From Candidatus Accumulibacter meliphilus (GTDB taxonomy: Bacteria; Pseudomonadota; Gammaproteobacteria; Burkholderiales; Rhodocyclaceae): a DNA stretch of 39,016 nt. The DNA lies in assembly GCA_003332265.1 (NCBI GenBank), contig QPGA01000032.1:3150-42165 (forward strand), in the 5' to 3' direction. The translations under genes and the position numbers were made by a program. Positions 6,931-17,393 of the stretch are shown here, in pieces. The notes under the pieces are model-generated. The model was not told the origin of the DNA, did no database searches, and saw only the letters and a list, made by a program, of their open reading frames with translations. How positions within the stretch are numbered: the first letter of the stretch is position 1; every line of letters begins with the position of its first letter.

Positions 6931-9823
6931 AGCGTTCACCCTTGCTGGCGCGGGCTGATTTGTTGCGCGCGCTGGCGCTGGCCGGCGGCGAAGAGGACAG
7001 ACAGCACCGCTACAGTGGCCTGCTTGGCTTCGAGCACGAGCCGGCGGTCGCGACCGTGGCGGGCGTCATTTCGCCCGTAGGTCAGGTTCGTGTCGTCGTC
7101 GGTCCGGCGCCCGTGCCCCGCCCCGAAGTCGAAGCAAGAGAGCCTCTGCGCGCGTCCTTGTTCGCCATCACCGCCTGCCAACGTCTCGAACTTCCCGCCG
7201 AACGCAGCCAACAGGACAGACCGCAGCCCTTGACGCCAGCGCAATGCGCGCCCCGGCGCAGCGACGGCGAAGCGGCGCCTTTCGTTCCGCTGGTTCGTCA
7301 CGCGCGGCTATGGCCGGCGCTCAAGCGCTCGGCGGTTGAAACGCGCCACGCCGGGCTCGACATGTCGCGCCTGCTGCGCGAACTGGCCGGCGCCCGGCCG
7401 CTGCGCCGCTTGCCGCGTCGTCGCAAATCCGTTTGGGGTGGCGAACTGCTCGTCGTCTGGGATGGCGCCGCGCACCTGCAGCCTTACCAGGAAGACTTCC
7501 AGGCCATCGTCACCGACCTGCTGCGCCAACGCGGTGCCGGAGGCTTCACGCTGTGGCTGGTCGACGGCAGCCCGCAGCAGGTCCGTCAGCGCTGGCCCGA
7601 GAAGCCCGCTCATGCCGGCCGGGTTTCTGCGCCTCGGCCCGAGGCCATTGCCATGCCGGCACCGGGAACGCGGGTGCTGCTGCTTTCCGACGTCGGCGCG
7701 CTTGCCGCGCAGCCGGTGGCGCAAGCATGGGCCGAATTTGTCCGCCACCTGTCGCAGCACGGCGCGCAGCCCGTCGTCTGGGCGCCGCTGGCGCCGCGCC
7801 AGATCGACGTCGAGCTGACGCGCTGGGCCGACGTCTTTTGCCTGCAGCCGGCCGGCGGCCTGCGTCGCCAGCGCGGTCGTATCGCCACCGACGAGCAGCG
7901 GCGGCTCGAAGCGGATCGCCTGGCGGCGCTGCGCGAGCAACTGCTGGCACGCATGGCCTTCTGCGTTCGGGCCGAACCGGCGCTGCTGCGCGCCTTGTGC
8001 GGCGTCAGCGCCGAGACCGCCGCCGAACCGGCGCTCGAAGCACTGGTCTGGGCGCGCCAGCCGGTGGTCCAGAACAGTAGCGTCTCGCGTGCCGTCTCGG
8101 CGGAATACGTCGAGACTTACCGCCAGGCTTTCGCCGAACTGGCTGCCGCCGAACAACTTGCGGCGCTCGAAGTGGCGCTGCACATCCACGCCTGGCGGGG
8201 CAGGGCGACCGAAGCCGCCGAAGTCCTCATCTGGCAAGCGCACGCCCGCCCCGAGGCGCAAGACGGCTGCGCTCCCCGCATCGACGAGGCGCAGCGCTGG
8301 TTCGCCGCATTCAGCGAGCGCGCGACCAGAACCGGCTCAGTGGATCAGCAGACGCGCCAATACACGCTCGACCTGCTCGCCCGCAACGGCGCCGATCAGC
8401 GCTGGGTTGCGGCCAACTCGCAGTGGTTGTCGCCGGTGTGGCTGGCGACCGGCGAGCGCGAGTCGCCGCCGGCGCTGGGCGCTGAACACCTGGCGCAGGC
8501 GGTCGCAGCCCGCACCGACCTGCCGGAAGTCGACTGCCAGCTCGGCGTCAGTGAGGAAGGGCTGATGCTGTGGGCTGCCGAACGACCGGCCGGACCCGGC
8601 CATTCCCGGCTCGGCTCGCCGCTGCAGATCAAGCGCCTGCAGGTCAGCGATGCAGACGGCAAGTCGACGCGCCTGCTCGACCCGGCCGCTGGCGTGCAGC
8701 GTATCGCGACCGCCGAAAGCTTTGCTGGCCCGGCAGGTGCGCTGACGCTGGTCGCTGGCCATCACCGCTACCTCGTCAGCTGCATCGAGCGCCCCGAGTG
8801 GGCGGACGAAATCGGCCGTGACACTTTCGGACTTTACGTCGACATACACGTGCCGGTCGGTCAGCGCACCGCGCCGGACGGCCCGCAAACCGTCATTCAG
8901 CGTCTGCGCTATATCGAAGCCGGCCAGTTCCTGATGGGCTCGCCGGAGTCCGAAGCGGAACGCGAGCGCAACGAAGGGCCGCAGCACGCCGTGACGCTGA
9001 CGAAGGGTTTCTGGCTCGCCGACAGCGCCTGTACGCAGGCGCTGTGGCAGGCGGTGATGGGCGATAACCCGAGCCATTTCATTTCCGGGAAAGGCGGTGG
9101 CGGGCAGCATCCGGTCGAGAACGTCAGCTGGGACGACGTGCAGCGCTTCCTGCGTGGGCTCGAAAAACTGCTGCCGGGCACGCTTGCCAGTCTGCCGAGC
9201 GAAGCCGAATGGGAGTACGCGTGTCGCGCCGGCACCCGCACCCCGTTCAGTTTCGGCGACAACATTAGCCCGGAAGAAGTGAATTACAGCGGCGAATACC
9301 CGTACAACGAAGGTCGAAAGGGTCTGAATCGCGGCGCCACCGTCCCGGTGAGGACTCTGCCCGCCAACCCGTGGGGGCTGTATGAGATGCACGGAAACGT
9401 CTGGGAGTGGTGCGCCGATGGGAGGCGCGATTATGCCGCGGGCGACGAGACCGACCCCAGGGGGCCCGAAAACCGGGAAGCCCCCCGCGTCGTGCGCGGC
9501 GGCTCGTGGTACGGCGGCGCCTGGTGGCTGCGCTCCGCGTTCCGCGGCCAGGGGCGGCGCGGCGGCCGCATCCTCAGCCGGGGGTTCCGCTTTTCCCTGA
9601 GGTCATCCGGCTCGGCCGGGGCCACGGAGTGGCCAGCGCCCCGGGACGGGGACGATGGGGCCGCGGGACGCGGCCCGGATCCTGCTGCCCCCGGGACGGG
9701 GGCTGCTTTTGCGGCAGCGCGGAGCGCTGCCGCGCCGTCGGCAGGCGAGTTCCCGGCGGCCGGTAAACTGCGTGGCACACCGTCACGAGAGCCGAACCGT
9801 AGCAAAGCCAAGCGAAGCAGGCG

Positions 9824-9827
<4 letters not shown>
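6927..9827 (+). CDS. vWA-like / FGE (SUMF1)-fold sensor protein with DGR-like variable region
   Basis: 966 residues, starting at an ATGA overlap with the ATPase gene; an upstream extension of the frame lies inside that gene. Residues ~165-330 look like a degenerate von Willebrand A domain (ELLVVWDGAAH, later RVLLLSDVG), without the DxSxS metal site. Residues ~330-650 are unassigned and Ala/Arg-rich. Residues ~657-892 are a formylglycine-generating-enzyme/C-type-lectin-like domain: RYIEAGQFLMGSP, LPSEAEWEYACRAG, GLYEMHGNVWEWC, VVRGGSW and a final GFRFSLRS in place of a cysteine-containing catalytic end, so it is probably a binding rather than an oxidising domain. The end of this domain (857-888) resembles a DGR variable region. 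A 74-residue low-complexity Ala/Gly/Pro tail ending KAKRSRR follows and is encoded by the hairpin array. Likely role: target sensor of the TIR-MoxR system (inference). Confidence 0.85.
9495..9602 (+). other. Candidate DGR variable region (VR)
   Basis: This encodes the end of the FGE/C-type-lectin-like domain. The sequence is nearly free of adenine. The codons at expected diversified positions are almost all NNC: TAC GGC GGC (9510-9518), TTC (9540), GGC (9546), GGC GGC (9561-9566) and ATC CTC AGC (9570-9578). That is what results when AAC codons of a template repeat are randomised only at adenines. The framework (RGGSW...LRSA.R...RGFRF) matches known DGR target ends. The template repeat and DGR reverse transcriptase are not in the window. 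Confidence 0.6.
9607..9733 (+). repeat. Array of six hairpins, five with an identical GGA loop
   Basis: Perfect inverted repeats follow the candidate VR one after another: CCGGC-TCG-GCCGG (9607-9619), GGCCAC-GGA-GTGGCC (9620-9634), CCCCG-GGA-CGGGG (9639-9651), GGGCCGCG-GGA-CGCGGCCC (9658-9676), GCCCCCG-GGA-CGGGGGC (9687-9703) and GCGGCAGCGC-GGA-GCGCTGCCGC (9711-9733). Stems are 5-10 bp without mismatches. They lie within the 3' coding end of the large FGE protein, before the overlapping start of the next gene. Possible roles are DGR target-recognition cruciforms or an RNA regulatory element; neither is proven. Confidence 0.85.
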
Positions 9828-10627
<800 letters not shown>

Positions 10628-10885
10628 CGCTGAAGCGTTTCGGAAGGGCGGAGGGAGCCGCGCGAAACCATCGCCGTGCCAGGAATCACCTGAATCGTGC
10701 CGCCCTGTGCCGCATGCACGCCTTTCGACCTCTCTGCCGCACCAGCCCGGTGCACACTCCTCAAAACACCCGCCTTTTCTATACAGCAGAGTCTTTTTCC
10801 CGTAAAATCCATGCCCTTGTAAGACGGTGTGTGAACCCCTGTTAAAGCATGCCGGAACGGACCGATGCTGGTTCCTGTGCGGATC

Positions 10886-10921
10886 TCGTTCATTTCGTTT
10901 TTCTCGTTTATTTCGTTATTC
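10886..10921 (+). repeat. Degenerate 9-bp tandem repeat (TCGTTNNTN x4)
   Basis: Four 9-base units, TCGTTCATT, TCGTTTTTC, TCGTTTATT and TCGTTATTC, run head to tail about 50 bases before the argD start codon and lead directly into the GC hairpin at 10921. Confidence 0.75.
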
Positions 10922-10938
10922 GGCGGCGCGAGCCGCCG
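10921..10938 (+). terminator. Leader hairpin before argD
   Basis: CGGCGGC pairs with GCCGCCG around a GCGA loop, followed by TTTCAGTTT. It resembles a weak intrinsic terminator or attenuator 34 bases before argD. There is no leader peptide that I can see, and it could equally be an mRNA-stability hairpin. Confidence 0.4.
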
Positions 10939-10971
10939 TTTCAGTTTCAAGTGCTTTGCAATGGGTGATCC

Positions 10972-12144
10972 ATGTCGCACCTGATGAATACCTACGCTCG
11001 CTTGCCCATCGCCTTCAGTCATGGCGATGGCAGCTGGGTGACCGATACCGACGGCAAGGTCTATCTCGACGCGCTGTCGGGAATCGCCGTGTCGACGCTC
11101 GGGCATAACCACCCGGTGCTGGTCGCGGCGATTGCTGCGCAGGCCGGGTGGATGCTGCATTCGTCGAACCTCTACCGCATTCCGCAGCAGGAGCAGTTGG
11201 CCGACAAGCTGGCGGCACTGGCGGCGATGGACGAGGTCTTCTTCTGCAACTCGGGTTGCGAAGCCAACGAAGCGGCGATCAAGCTGGCGCGCTATTACGG
11301 CCACAAGCGGGATATCGAGCGGCCGGCGATCGTGGTCATGGAGAATGCCTTCCACGGCCGCACCATGGCGACGCTTTCGGCGACCGGCAACCGCAAGGCG
11401 CAGGCCGGCTTCGAACCGCTGGTCTCCGGCTTCGTGCGCGTGCCCTACAACGACCTCGAAGCCATTCGGGCGGTGGCCAAAGCCAACCAGAACGTCGTTG
11501 CGGTGATGCTCGAAATCGTCCAGGGCGAGGGTGGCATCAACATCGCCGACGTCGATTTCCAGCGCGGTCTGCGCGCCCTCTGTGACGAGAACGGTTGGCT
11601 GCTGATCTGCGACGAGGTGCAGTGCGGTACCGGTCGCACCGGCACCTGGTTCGGTTTTCAGCACGCGGGCATCCAGCCGGACGTGGTGACGCTGGCCAAG
11701 GGGCTGGGCGGCGGCGTGCCGATCGGCGCCTGCCTGACGGCCGGCAAAGCGGTCGGCCTGTTCAAGCCCGGCAAGCATGGGTCGACTTTCGGTGGCAACC
11801 AGCTGGCGTCGACCGCTGCGCTGACGACCATTGCGGTCATCGAAGAGAACGGCCTGATCGACAACGCGGTGGCCATCGGCGGGCTGATCCGTGAAGGTCT
11901 GGCGCAGGCCCTGGCAGATTGCGAGGGAGTGGTCGAGATTCGTGGTCGGGGCCTGATGATCGGCATCGAGCTCGATCGCCCCTGCGGCGAGCTGGTCACC
12001 CGCGCGCTCGACGTCGGGCTGTTGATCAACGTTACTGCCGACAAGGTCGTGCGCCTGCTGCCACCGCTGACCTTCAGCGCCGACGAAGCGCGTGAGCTGG
12101 TGAGTCGCCTGGGCGGAGTGATTGGCGAATTTCTCGCCTCCTGA
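10972..12144 (+). CDS. argD: Acetylornithine aminotransferase
   Basis: 390-residue class III PLP-dependent aminotransferase that converts N-acetylglutamate 5-semialdehyde to N-acetylornithine in arginine biosynthesis. PLP lysine K243 lies in TLAKGLGGG; Asp214 in LICDEVQ contacts the PLP ring nitrogen; the phosphate-binding NSGCEANEAAIKLAR is at 93-107. Length and N-terminus (MNTYARLPIAF) fit bacterial ArgD. The ATG at 10972 has only a weak GGGTGA ahead; a start at the internal Met5 is possible. It is followed closely by argF and then argG on the same strand, forming an arginine cluster. Bifunctional use as succinyldiaminopimelate aminotransferase is common in the family and cannot be excluded. 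Confidence 0.93.
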   Translation: MSHLMNTYARLPIAFSHGDGSWVTDTDGKVYLDALSGIAVSTLGHNHPVLVAAIAAQAGWMLHSSNLYRIPQQEQLADKLAALAAMDEVFFCNSGCEANEAAIKLARYYGHKRDIERPAIVVMENAFHGRTMATLSATGNRKAQAGFEPLVSGFVRVPYNDLEAIRAVAKANQNVVAVMLEIVQGEGGINIADVDFQRGLRALCDENGWLLICDEVQCGTGRTGTWFGFQHAGIQPDVVTLAKGLGGGVPIGACLTAGKAVGLFKPGKHGSTFGGNQLASTAALTTIAVIEENGLIDNAVAIGGLIREGLAQALADCEGVVEIRGRGLMIGIELDRPCGELVTRALDVGLLINVTADKVVRLLPPLTFSADEARELVSRLGGVIGEFLAS

Positions 12145-12156
12145 TAGAGATCGGTG

Positions 12157-13092
12157 ATGGATAGCGTCAAACATTTCCTGCAGTTCAAGGACTTCACGCG
12201 TGCGGAGTTCGACCACCTCTTCGAGCGTTCGCGCTGGATCAAGAGGCAGTTCAAGTCCTACCAGAAATATTGGCCGCTCAGCGACCGTACGCTGGTGATG
12301 ATTTTCGAGAAGGCCAGCACGCGCACCCGCCTGTCGTTCGAAGCCGGCATGCAGCAACTCGGCGGTTCGGCGATTTACCTGAACAGCCGCGATTCGCAAC
12401 TGCAGCGCGGCGAGTCGGTCGAGGACGCGGCGCAAGTGATTTCGCGGATGAGCGACGTGGTCATGATTCGCACTTTCGAGCAGGCGATGATCGAGCGCTT
12501 TGCCGCCAATTCGCGGGTGCCGGTGATCAATGGCCTGACCAACGAGTATCACCCCTGCCAGATCGTCGCCGATATTTTCACTTTCATCGAGCATCGCGGT
12601 CCGATTCAGGGCAAGACGGTGGCCTGGATCGGCGATTCGAACAACGTCTGCAATACCTGGTTGCAGGCCGCTGAAGTGCTCGATTTCAACGTCCATGTGT
12701 CGACGCCGCCGGGCTACGAAGTCGAGCCGGCACGCGCCGGCCTGTATGGCACCGACCACTTCGAGAGCTACGCCGATCCGATGGAAGCCGCGCGGGGCGC
12801 CGACCTGGTGACCACCGACGTGTGGACCTCGATGGGTTTCGAAGCCGAGAACGACGAGCGCCGACGGCATTTCGCCGACTGGCAGGTCGACCTCGAAATG
12901 ATGCGTGCCGCCGGGCCCGAATCGCTGTTCATGCACTGCCTGCCCGTGCATCGCGGTGAGGAAGTCGAAGCGGCGGTCATCGACGGTGCGCAGAGCGTCG
13001 TCTGGGACGAGGCCGAGAATCGCATGCACACCCAGAAGGCGCTCCTCGAGTACCTCCTCCTGGGCCGGGTCGAGGCGCCGAAAGCCAAATAG
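12157..13092 (+). CDS. argF: Ornithine carbamoyltransferase
   Basis: 311 residues. It catalyses carbamoyl phosphate + ornithine to citrulline. Diagnostic motifs are the carbamoyl-phosphate loop STRTR (residues ~54-58), HPCQ (carbamoyl-phosphate binding) and FMHCLP with the catalytic Cys. A GTG directly before the ATG (12154) is an alternative start that would add one residue; ATG 12157 was preferred. It begins 12 bases after argD ends, so the two are cotranscribed. It is cytosolic and trimeric in the family. Nothing unusual in length. Confidence 0.94.
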   Translation: MDSVKHFLQFKDFTRAEFDHLFERSRWIKRQFKSYQKYWPLSDRTLVMIFEKASTRTRLSFEAGMQQLGGSAIYLNSRDSQLQRGESVEDAAQVISRMSDVVMIRTFEQAMIERFAANSRVPVINGLTNEYHPCQIVADIFTFIEHRGPIQGKTVAWIGDSNNVCNTWLQAAEVLDFNVHVSTPPGYEVEPARAGLYGTDHFESYADPMEAARGADLVTTDVWTSMGFEAENDERRRHFADWQVDLEMMRAAGPESLFMHCLPVHRGEEVEAAVIDGAQSVVWDEAENRMHTQKALLEYLLLGRVEAPKAK

Positions 13093-13104
13093 CTGAAGCG
13101 ACAC

Positions 13105-13187
13105 GATCAGCATCCTCAGCAGAATCAGCAGAATCAGCACAATCAGCACAATTAGAACAATCTCAGAACAATCAGCAAGATCAGCAG
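13105..13187 (+). repeat. Degenerate 9-bp tandem repeat (AATCAGCAN x9)
   Basis: Nine consecutive units with consensus AATCAGCA(C/G) fill the argF-argG spacer: GATCAGCAT, CCTCAGCAG, AATCAGCAG, AATCAGCAC, AATCAGCAC, AATTAGAAC, an 11-base variant AATCTCAGAAC, AATCAGCAA and GATCAGCAG. The array ends nine bases before the argG start and merges into its AGGGA ribosome-binding site. Confidence 0.85.
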
Positions 13188-13196
13188 GGAAAACTC

Positions 13197-14420
<1,224 letters not shown>

Positions 14421-14426
<6 letters not shown>

Positions 14427-14550
14427 TGTGAAAGTCGCGTATGCGGCTCACGAAACTCCCTTCTCCCCTGGCGGGAGAAGGGCCGGGGGAAGAGGGGGGC
14501 GGTCATGACTTTCATGATCCGGGGTGTCTCGACATGTCATGACCGTTAAT
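14421..14550 (+). repeat. Dispersed palindromic repeat, copy A
   Basis: About 130 bases closely matching two copies at 28758-29009. It starts at CATTAATG, has an imperfect AGTCGCG..CGCG.CT palindrome, then a CTTCTCCC/GGGAGAAG hairpin, and ends with 10-bp arms CGGTCATGAC (14510-14519) and GTCATGACCG (14536-14545). It overlaps the argG stop codon and ends 17 bases before the DUF2788 start. It has no coding capacity. Confidence 0.9.
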
Positions 14551-14567
14551 CTGGAGATGAGCCCGCC

Positions 14568-14777
14568 ATGTTTGGGCTGACGGAAGAGCAGATAGCGGAA
14601 TTTGGCATGACCTTCGGGATCGGTGCCTTCATGCTCTTCATGTTGTTCATCATCGGCGAGATTGCGTGGAAAGCGAAAGCCGGAAGAACAGGAACGATCG
14701 TCCTGTTCTTCGTCCTTTCCTTCGGAATGCTTGGCTTCATTGCCAAGACGATCATGGAGAAAGTCTGGGGATTATGA
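14568..14777 (+). CDS. DUF2788 small membrane protein
   Basis: 69 residues starting [20 protein letters not shown], with two transmembrane helices (~12-31 and ~44-61) separated by a basic loop (AWKAKAGR). This matches the DUF2788 family of short inner-membrane proteins of unknown function. The start at 14568 begins at the conserved MFGL. Its stop codon overlaps the ATG of ppnP (14774) in TTATGA, so the two are translationally coupled. Confidence 0.8.
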   Translation: MFGLTEEQIAEFGMTFGIGAFMLFMLFIIGEIAWKAKAGRTGTIVLFFVLSFGMLGFIAKTIMEKVWGL

Positions 14778-15091
14778 GCAGCTCGCAGTTCGACAATGTC
14801 AGCGTGGTCAAGCAGGCCAATATCTATTTCGACGGCAAGTGCATCAGCCACACCGTGCTCCTGGCAGACGGCAGCCGCAAGACGCTCGGCGTCATCATGC
14901 CCTCGTCGCTGACCTTTACCACCGGCGCTCCGGAAGTCATGGAATGCGTTGCTGGCTCGTGCCGCGTGCGTCTCAACGGCAAGGAGCAGTGGACTACCTA
15001 CGCCGCCGGCCAGTCCTTCGCCGTTCCCGGCGACTCGTCGTTCGACATCGTCTGCGACGACGCTTTTCACTACGTCTGCCATTTCGAGTAG
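14774..15091 (+). CDS. ppnP: Pyrimidine/purine nucleoside phosphorylase
   Basis: 105-residue single-domain cupin. PpnP (formerly YaiE/DUF1255) phosphorolyses many nucleosides to base plus ribose 1-phosphate. The family pattern is clear: F.NV.V...[42 protein letters not shown] and a final YVCHF. The start overlaps the DUF2788 stop; the frame is open upstream but that part is the other gene. It is cytosolic. A role beside DUF2788 is not evident. Confidence 0.88.
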   Translation: MSSSQFDNVSVVKQANIYFDGKCISHTVLLADGSRKTLGVIMPSSLTFTTGAPEVMECVAGSCRVRLNGKEQWTTYAAGQSFAVPGDSSFDIVCDDAFHYVCHFE

Positions 15092-15307
15092 TTCGCGTCT
15101 GCGGGCCTCCGCGTATCTGGCAATAATCCGAGCCTGAACCCGGGCGCTGGCACCGCTTGCCTGGCCCTCGCTAACAGGCTGCGCGGTCGCTGCCGCTCAC
15201 CGCGCCGCCGAGCGGTGCTTTCTGCCCTCTTGTGGTCCGCCTTGGCTATCGTTCCGCTCGGGAAAAAGCCTTACGATGGCTGCACGCTCAACATAGGAGA
15301 TCCGGAA

Positions 15308-15892
15308 ATGTCCGCGAACGAAATCGAAAACGTCAGCCGCTGCGCACTCATCGTCATCGACGTGCAGGAGTCTTTCCGTCAGATGCCTTTCTGGTCCGAG
15401 ACCGAGGTGCCCGCCTTCAAGGCGGCGCTGCTCGCGCTCGACGAAGGCTGCCGCGCGCGCGGCGTGCCGGTGGTGCACATTTTCCACGTCGGCCAGGCCG
15501 GCCCGTTCAGCGAGGGATCAGGCGCGGTGCGCGGGCTCGACTGGCTGCCGGGCTCGCCCGACGTGTCCTTCTTCAAACACACGCACAATGCCTTTTCCGA
15601 CACCGGCCTTGACCTGTGGCTTCGCCGCCACGGCGTCGAGCGGCTGATCATCTCGGGTATCCGCACCGAGCAATGCTGCGAGACGACCAGCCGGGTGGCG
15701 TCGGACATCGGCTACCAGGTTGATTTCGTCAGCGAAGCGACGCTCACTTTCTCGATGACGCATCCGGTCAGCGGTCGGGTGTATCCGTCGCACGAGATCA
15801 AGGCACATACCGAACTGGTGCTGGCCGGGCGCTTCGCACGCATCGCCAGCGTCGACGACTGCCTGGCCAGCCTCGGAGCCGTACATGCTTGA
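15308..15892 (+). CDS. Isochorismatase-family cysteine hydrolase
   Basis: 194 residues with an alpha/beta-hydrolase fold of the isochorismatase/nicotinamidase superfamily. The putative catalytic triad is Asp18 (ALIVIDVQ), Lys90 (FFKHTHNAF) and Cys123 (GIRTEQCCETT); a neighbouring Cys124 occupies the usual Val position. The start at ATG 15308 follows ATAGGAG at a good distance. The substrate is unknown: nicotinamidase-type metal-binding His residues are not clear, so no specific amidase is named. It overlaps the next small gene by eight bases. The 216-base gap upstream contains nothing recognised. Confidence 0.85.
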   Translation: MSANEIENVSRCALIVIDVQESFRQMPFWSETEVPAFKAALLALDEGCRARGVPVVHIFHVGQAGPFSEGSGAVRGLDWLPGSPDVSFFKHTHNAFSDTGLDLWLRRHGVERLIISGIRTEQCCETTSRVASDIGYQVDFVSEATLTFSMTHPVSGRVYPSHEIKAHTELVLAGRFARIASVDDCLASLGAVHA

Positions 15893-16130
15893 ATTGCGCC
15901 CGAATTGCGAATGCTGCAACTGCGAGCTGCCGCCGCAGTCGCGCGAGGCGATGATCTGCTCCTTCGAATGTACTTTTTGCGTCGATTGCGTCGAGCGGCG
16001 GCTGCTCGGTCGTTGCCCTAATTGCGGCGGCGAACTCGTGCGGCGGCCGATTCGTCCGGCGGACAAACTCCTGTGCCATCCGGCCTCGACACAACGCGTG
16101 TTCAAGCCGCTTGGCTGTGCTTCGTCGTGA
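15885..16130 (+). CDS. DUF1272 Cys-rich protein
   Basis: 81 residues with the family signature MLELRPNCECCNCELPP, then ICSFECTFCVDCVE and GRCPNCGGELVRRPIRPA. Multiple CxxC/CxC pairs imply a zinc-binding treble-clef or ribbon; the function of DUF1272 is unknown. It starts inside the end of the hydrolase gene (ATGCTTGA overlap), so the two are coupled. The C-terminal ~20 residues are not conserved. Confidence 0.82.
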   Translation: MLELRPNCECCNCELPPQSREAMICSFECTFCVDCVERRLLGRCPNCGGELVRRPIRPADKLLCHPASTQRVFKPLGCASS

Positions 16131-16236
16131 AGCCGAAGGTGCTGCTGCAGCCGGCTTGGCCTCGGGCCGGGATTTTCGGCGGCTTTGGCTACGCTACGCA
16201 AGCACTGTGCCCATCGCCAGGTGGCAAACGGACGCC

Positions 16237-16992
16237 TCAGCCTTGTTGCTCCTCGATCTTCAAGCTCAGCGCCGTGAAGAACTCGGAGGCACCACTGCGG
16301 ATCGAGTAATCGGCGACCGCCGATAGCGAGGTCGGATGTGGATTGACTTCCACCACCGTTACCCCGGCGCGTTTTGCCCACACCGGCAGGAGCGCGGCCG
16401 GCTGGACGGTGAACGAGGTGCCGACGCAAAAGAAGAGATCGGCCGTCAGGCTGCGCATTTCGGCGGCGGCAAAGACCTCTTCATCGAGCATTTCTCCGAA
16501 CAGTACCAGATCCGGTCGCACCGGCGCGCCGCAGCGGGGACAGGAAAAAGCCTCGACGGCACTTTGCTCCCAGTCGGCCGAGAAGCCGCAATGCTGGTGG
16601 CAGCGGAGGCGGTGGATAGTGCCGTGCACTTCGAGCACGGGCGCGTTCCCGGCACGGCTATGGTAGCCATCGATATTCTGCGTAATGACCGTCAGTCGCT
16701 TTCCCCGACAGCTTTCCTGTAATCGAGCGAGGGCCTGGTGAGCGGCGTTCGGTTGCCGTTCGTCCACCAGCTTCTTCAACTCCAGCAGCCAGCTCCAGAC
16801 GCGTGCCGGATTGCGCAGGAAGCCCTCAACACTGGCGACCTCGTCAGGATCGACCGTGTTCCAGAGTCCGGTTGCACCATCGCGGAAAGTTGGAATGCCA
16901 CTATCGGCGGAAAGACCGGCACCCGAGAAGACGACGATTTCCTTCGCCTTGCGCAGCAGGGAAGCGACCGAGTCCAGGCTGTTTGCTTGCAT
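16237..16992 (-). CDS. SIR2 family NAD-dependent protein deacylase (sirtuin)
   Basis: 251 residues. Rossmann motif GAGLSADSGIPTFR (24-37), TQNIDG (104-109), catalytic His123 in VLEVHGT, zinc cysteines C131, C135, C151 and C154, then LVLFGEM and FFCVGTSFTVQPA. It removes acyl groups from lysines using NAD+, giving nicotinamide and O-acyl-ADP-ribose. The Tyr-x-x-Arg pair of desuccinylase (SIRT5/CobB-like) enzymes is absent from the corresponding WSWLLELKK segment, so simple deacetylase activity is more likely. The start at 16992 has AAAGGAGAGG upstream; longer in-frame starts lack such a site. It converges with DUF1272 and diverges from ompA. Confidence 0.88.
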   Translation of the reverse strand: MQANSLDSVASLLRKAKEIVVFSGAGLSADSGIPTFRDGATGLWNTVDPDEVASVEGFLRNPARVWSWLLELKKLVDERQPNAAHQALARLQESCRGKRLTVITQNIDGYHSRAGNAPVLEVHGTIHRLRCHQHCGFSADWEQSAVEAFSCPRCGAPVRPDLVLFGEMLDEEVFAAAEMRSLTADLFFCVGTSFTVQPAALLPVWAKRAGVTVVEVNPHPTSLSAVADYSIRSGASEFFTALSLKIEEQQG

Positions 16993-17393
16993 CTTCCTCT
17001 CCTTTGCCGTGCTCACTCTGGATTGCCAGAACCCGCCTCCAGGGAACTGGCCTCCGCGACCTTCACTGGCCAGATGATTGTCGCATGTTCCGAGCTGGCG
17101 AGGGGCTGGCAAGGGGCTGGCCAGTGGGTGCGCAGCCGCTCCGGCGTGCCGCTGGCTGCTCTCCAACGGCGGCAGGGGGGAGTGGTCCGCAGGGCCTGCG
17201 TCGGCGTCGTGGAAAGCCTGTCGGCGCTCGTTGCGGAGCATCGCTGACGGTCAATCGTTGTATAAAAGCAACACAATGCCAAACCAATGCTTGAAGCCGC
17301 CGAAGTTTGTATGCTTAAATCCGCCGACTGCGCAAAAATCGCATCGCGTGACACGCATTCGGACCTAACAGAGATTAATCGAGGAGGAATATC
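16993..17393. other. Divergent intergenic region between sirtuin and ompA1, 401 bases
   Basis: This must hold promoters for both the sirtuin (leftward) and the OmpA-like gene (rightward). A TATAAA box at 17261-17266 is a candidate -10 for the OmpA gene, giving a leader of about 125 bases, but no well-spaced -35 is visible. No gene or RNA is recognised. Confidence 0.45.

Larger units (their letters stand above)
10628..10971. other. Intergenic region before argD, 344 bases
   Basis: This separates the conflict operon from the arginine genes. It contains a TAAAAT box at 10803-10808 that could be a -10 element, though no good -35 is at the right distance. It also holds the 9-bp repeat at 10886-10921 and a GC hairpin at 10921-10938. 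No gene is recognised; a very long antisense frame entering it from the right is a shadow of the arg genes. Confidence 0.5.

Noticed and set aside
9687-9710. Intrinsic terminator between the two FGE genes (hairpin plus TGCTTTT)
   Set aside because: It is one of a series of like hairpins, the T tract is short and interrupted, and the genes overlap by ATGA. Partial termination is not excluded.
13105-13187. CRISPR array
   Set aside because: The units are only 9 bases long and directly adjacent with no spacers, and no cas genes are present.
16993-17241. Longer N-terminus for the sirtuin
   Set aside because: The extension is Pro/Ala-rich with no family similarity, whereas the start at 16992 has an excellent ribosome-binding site and fits the family length.
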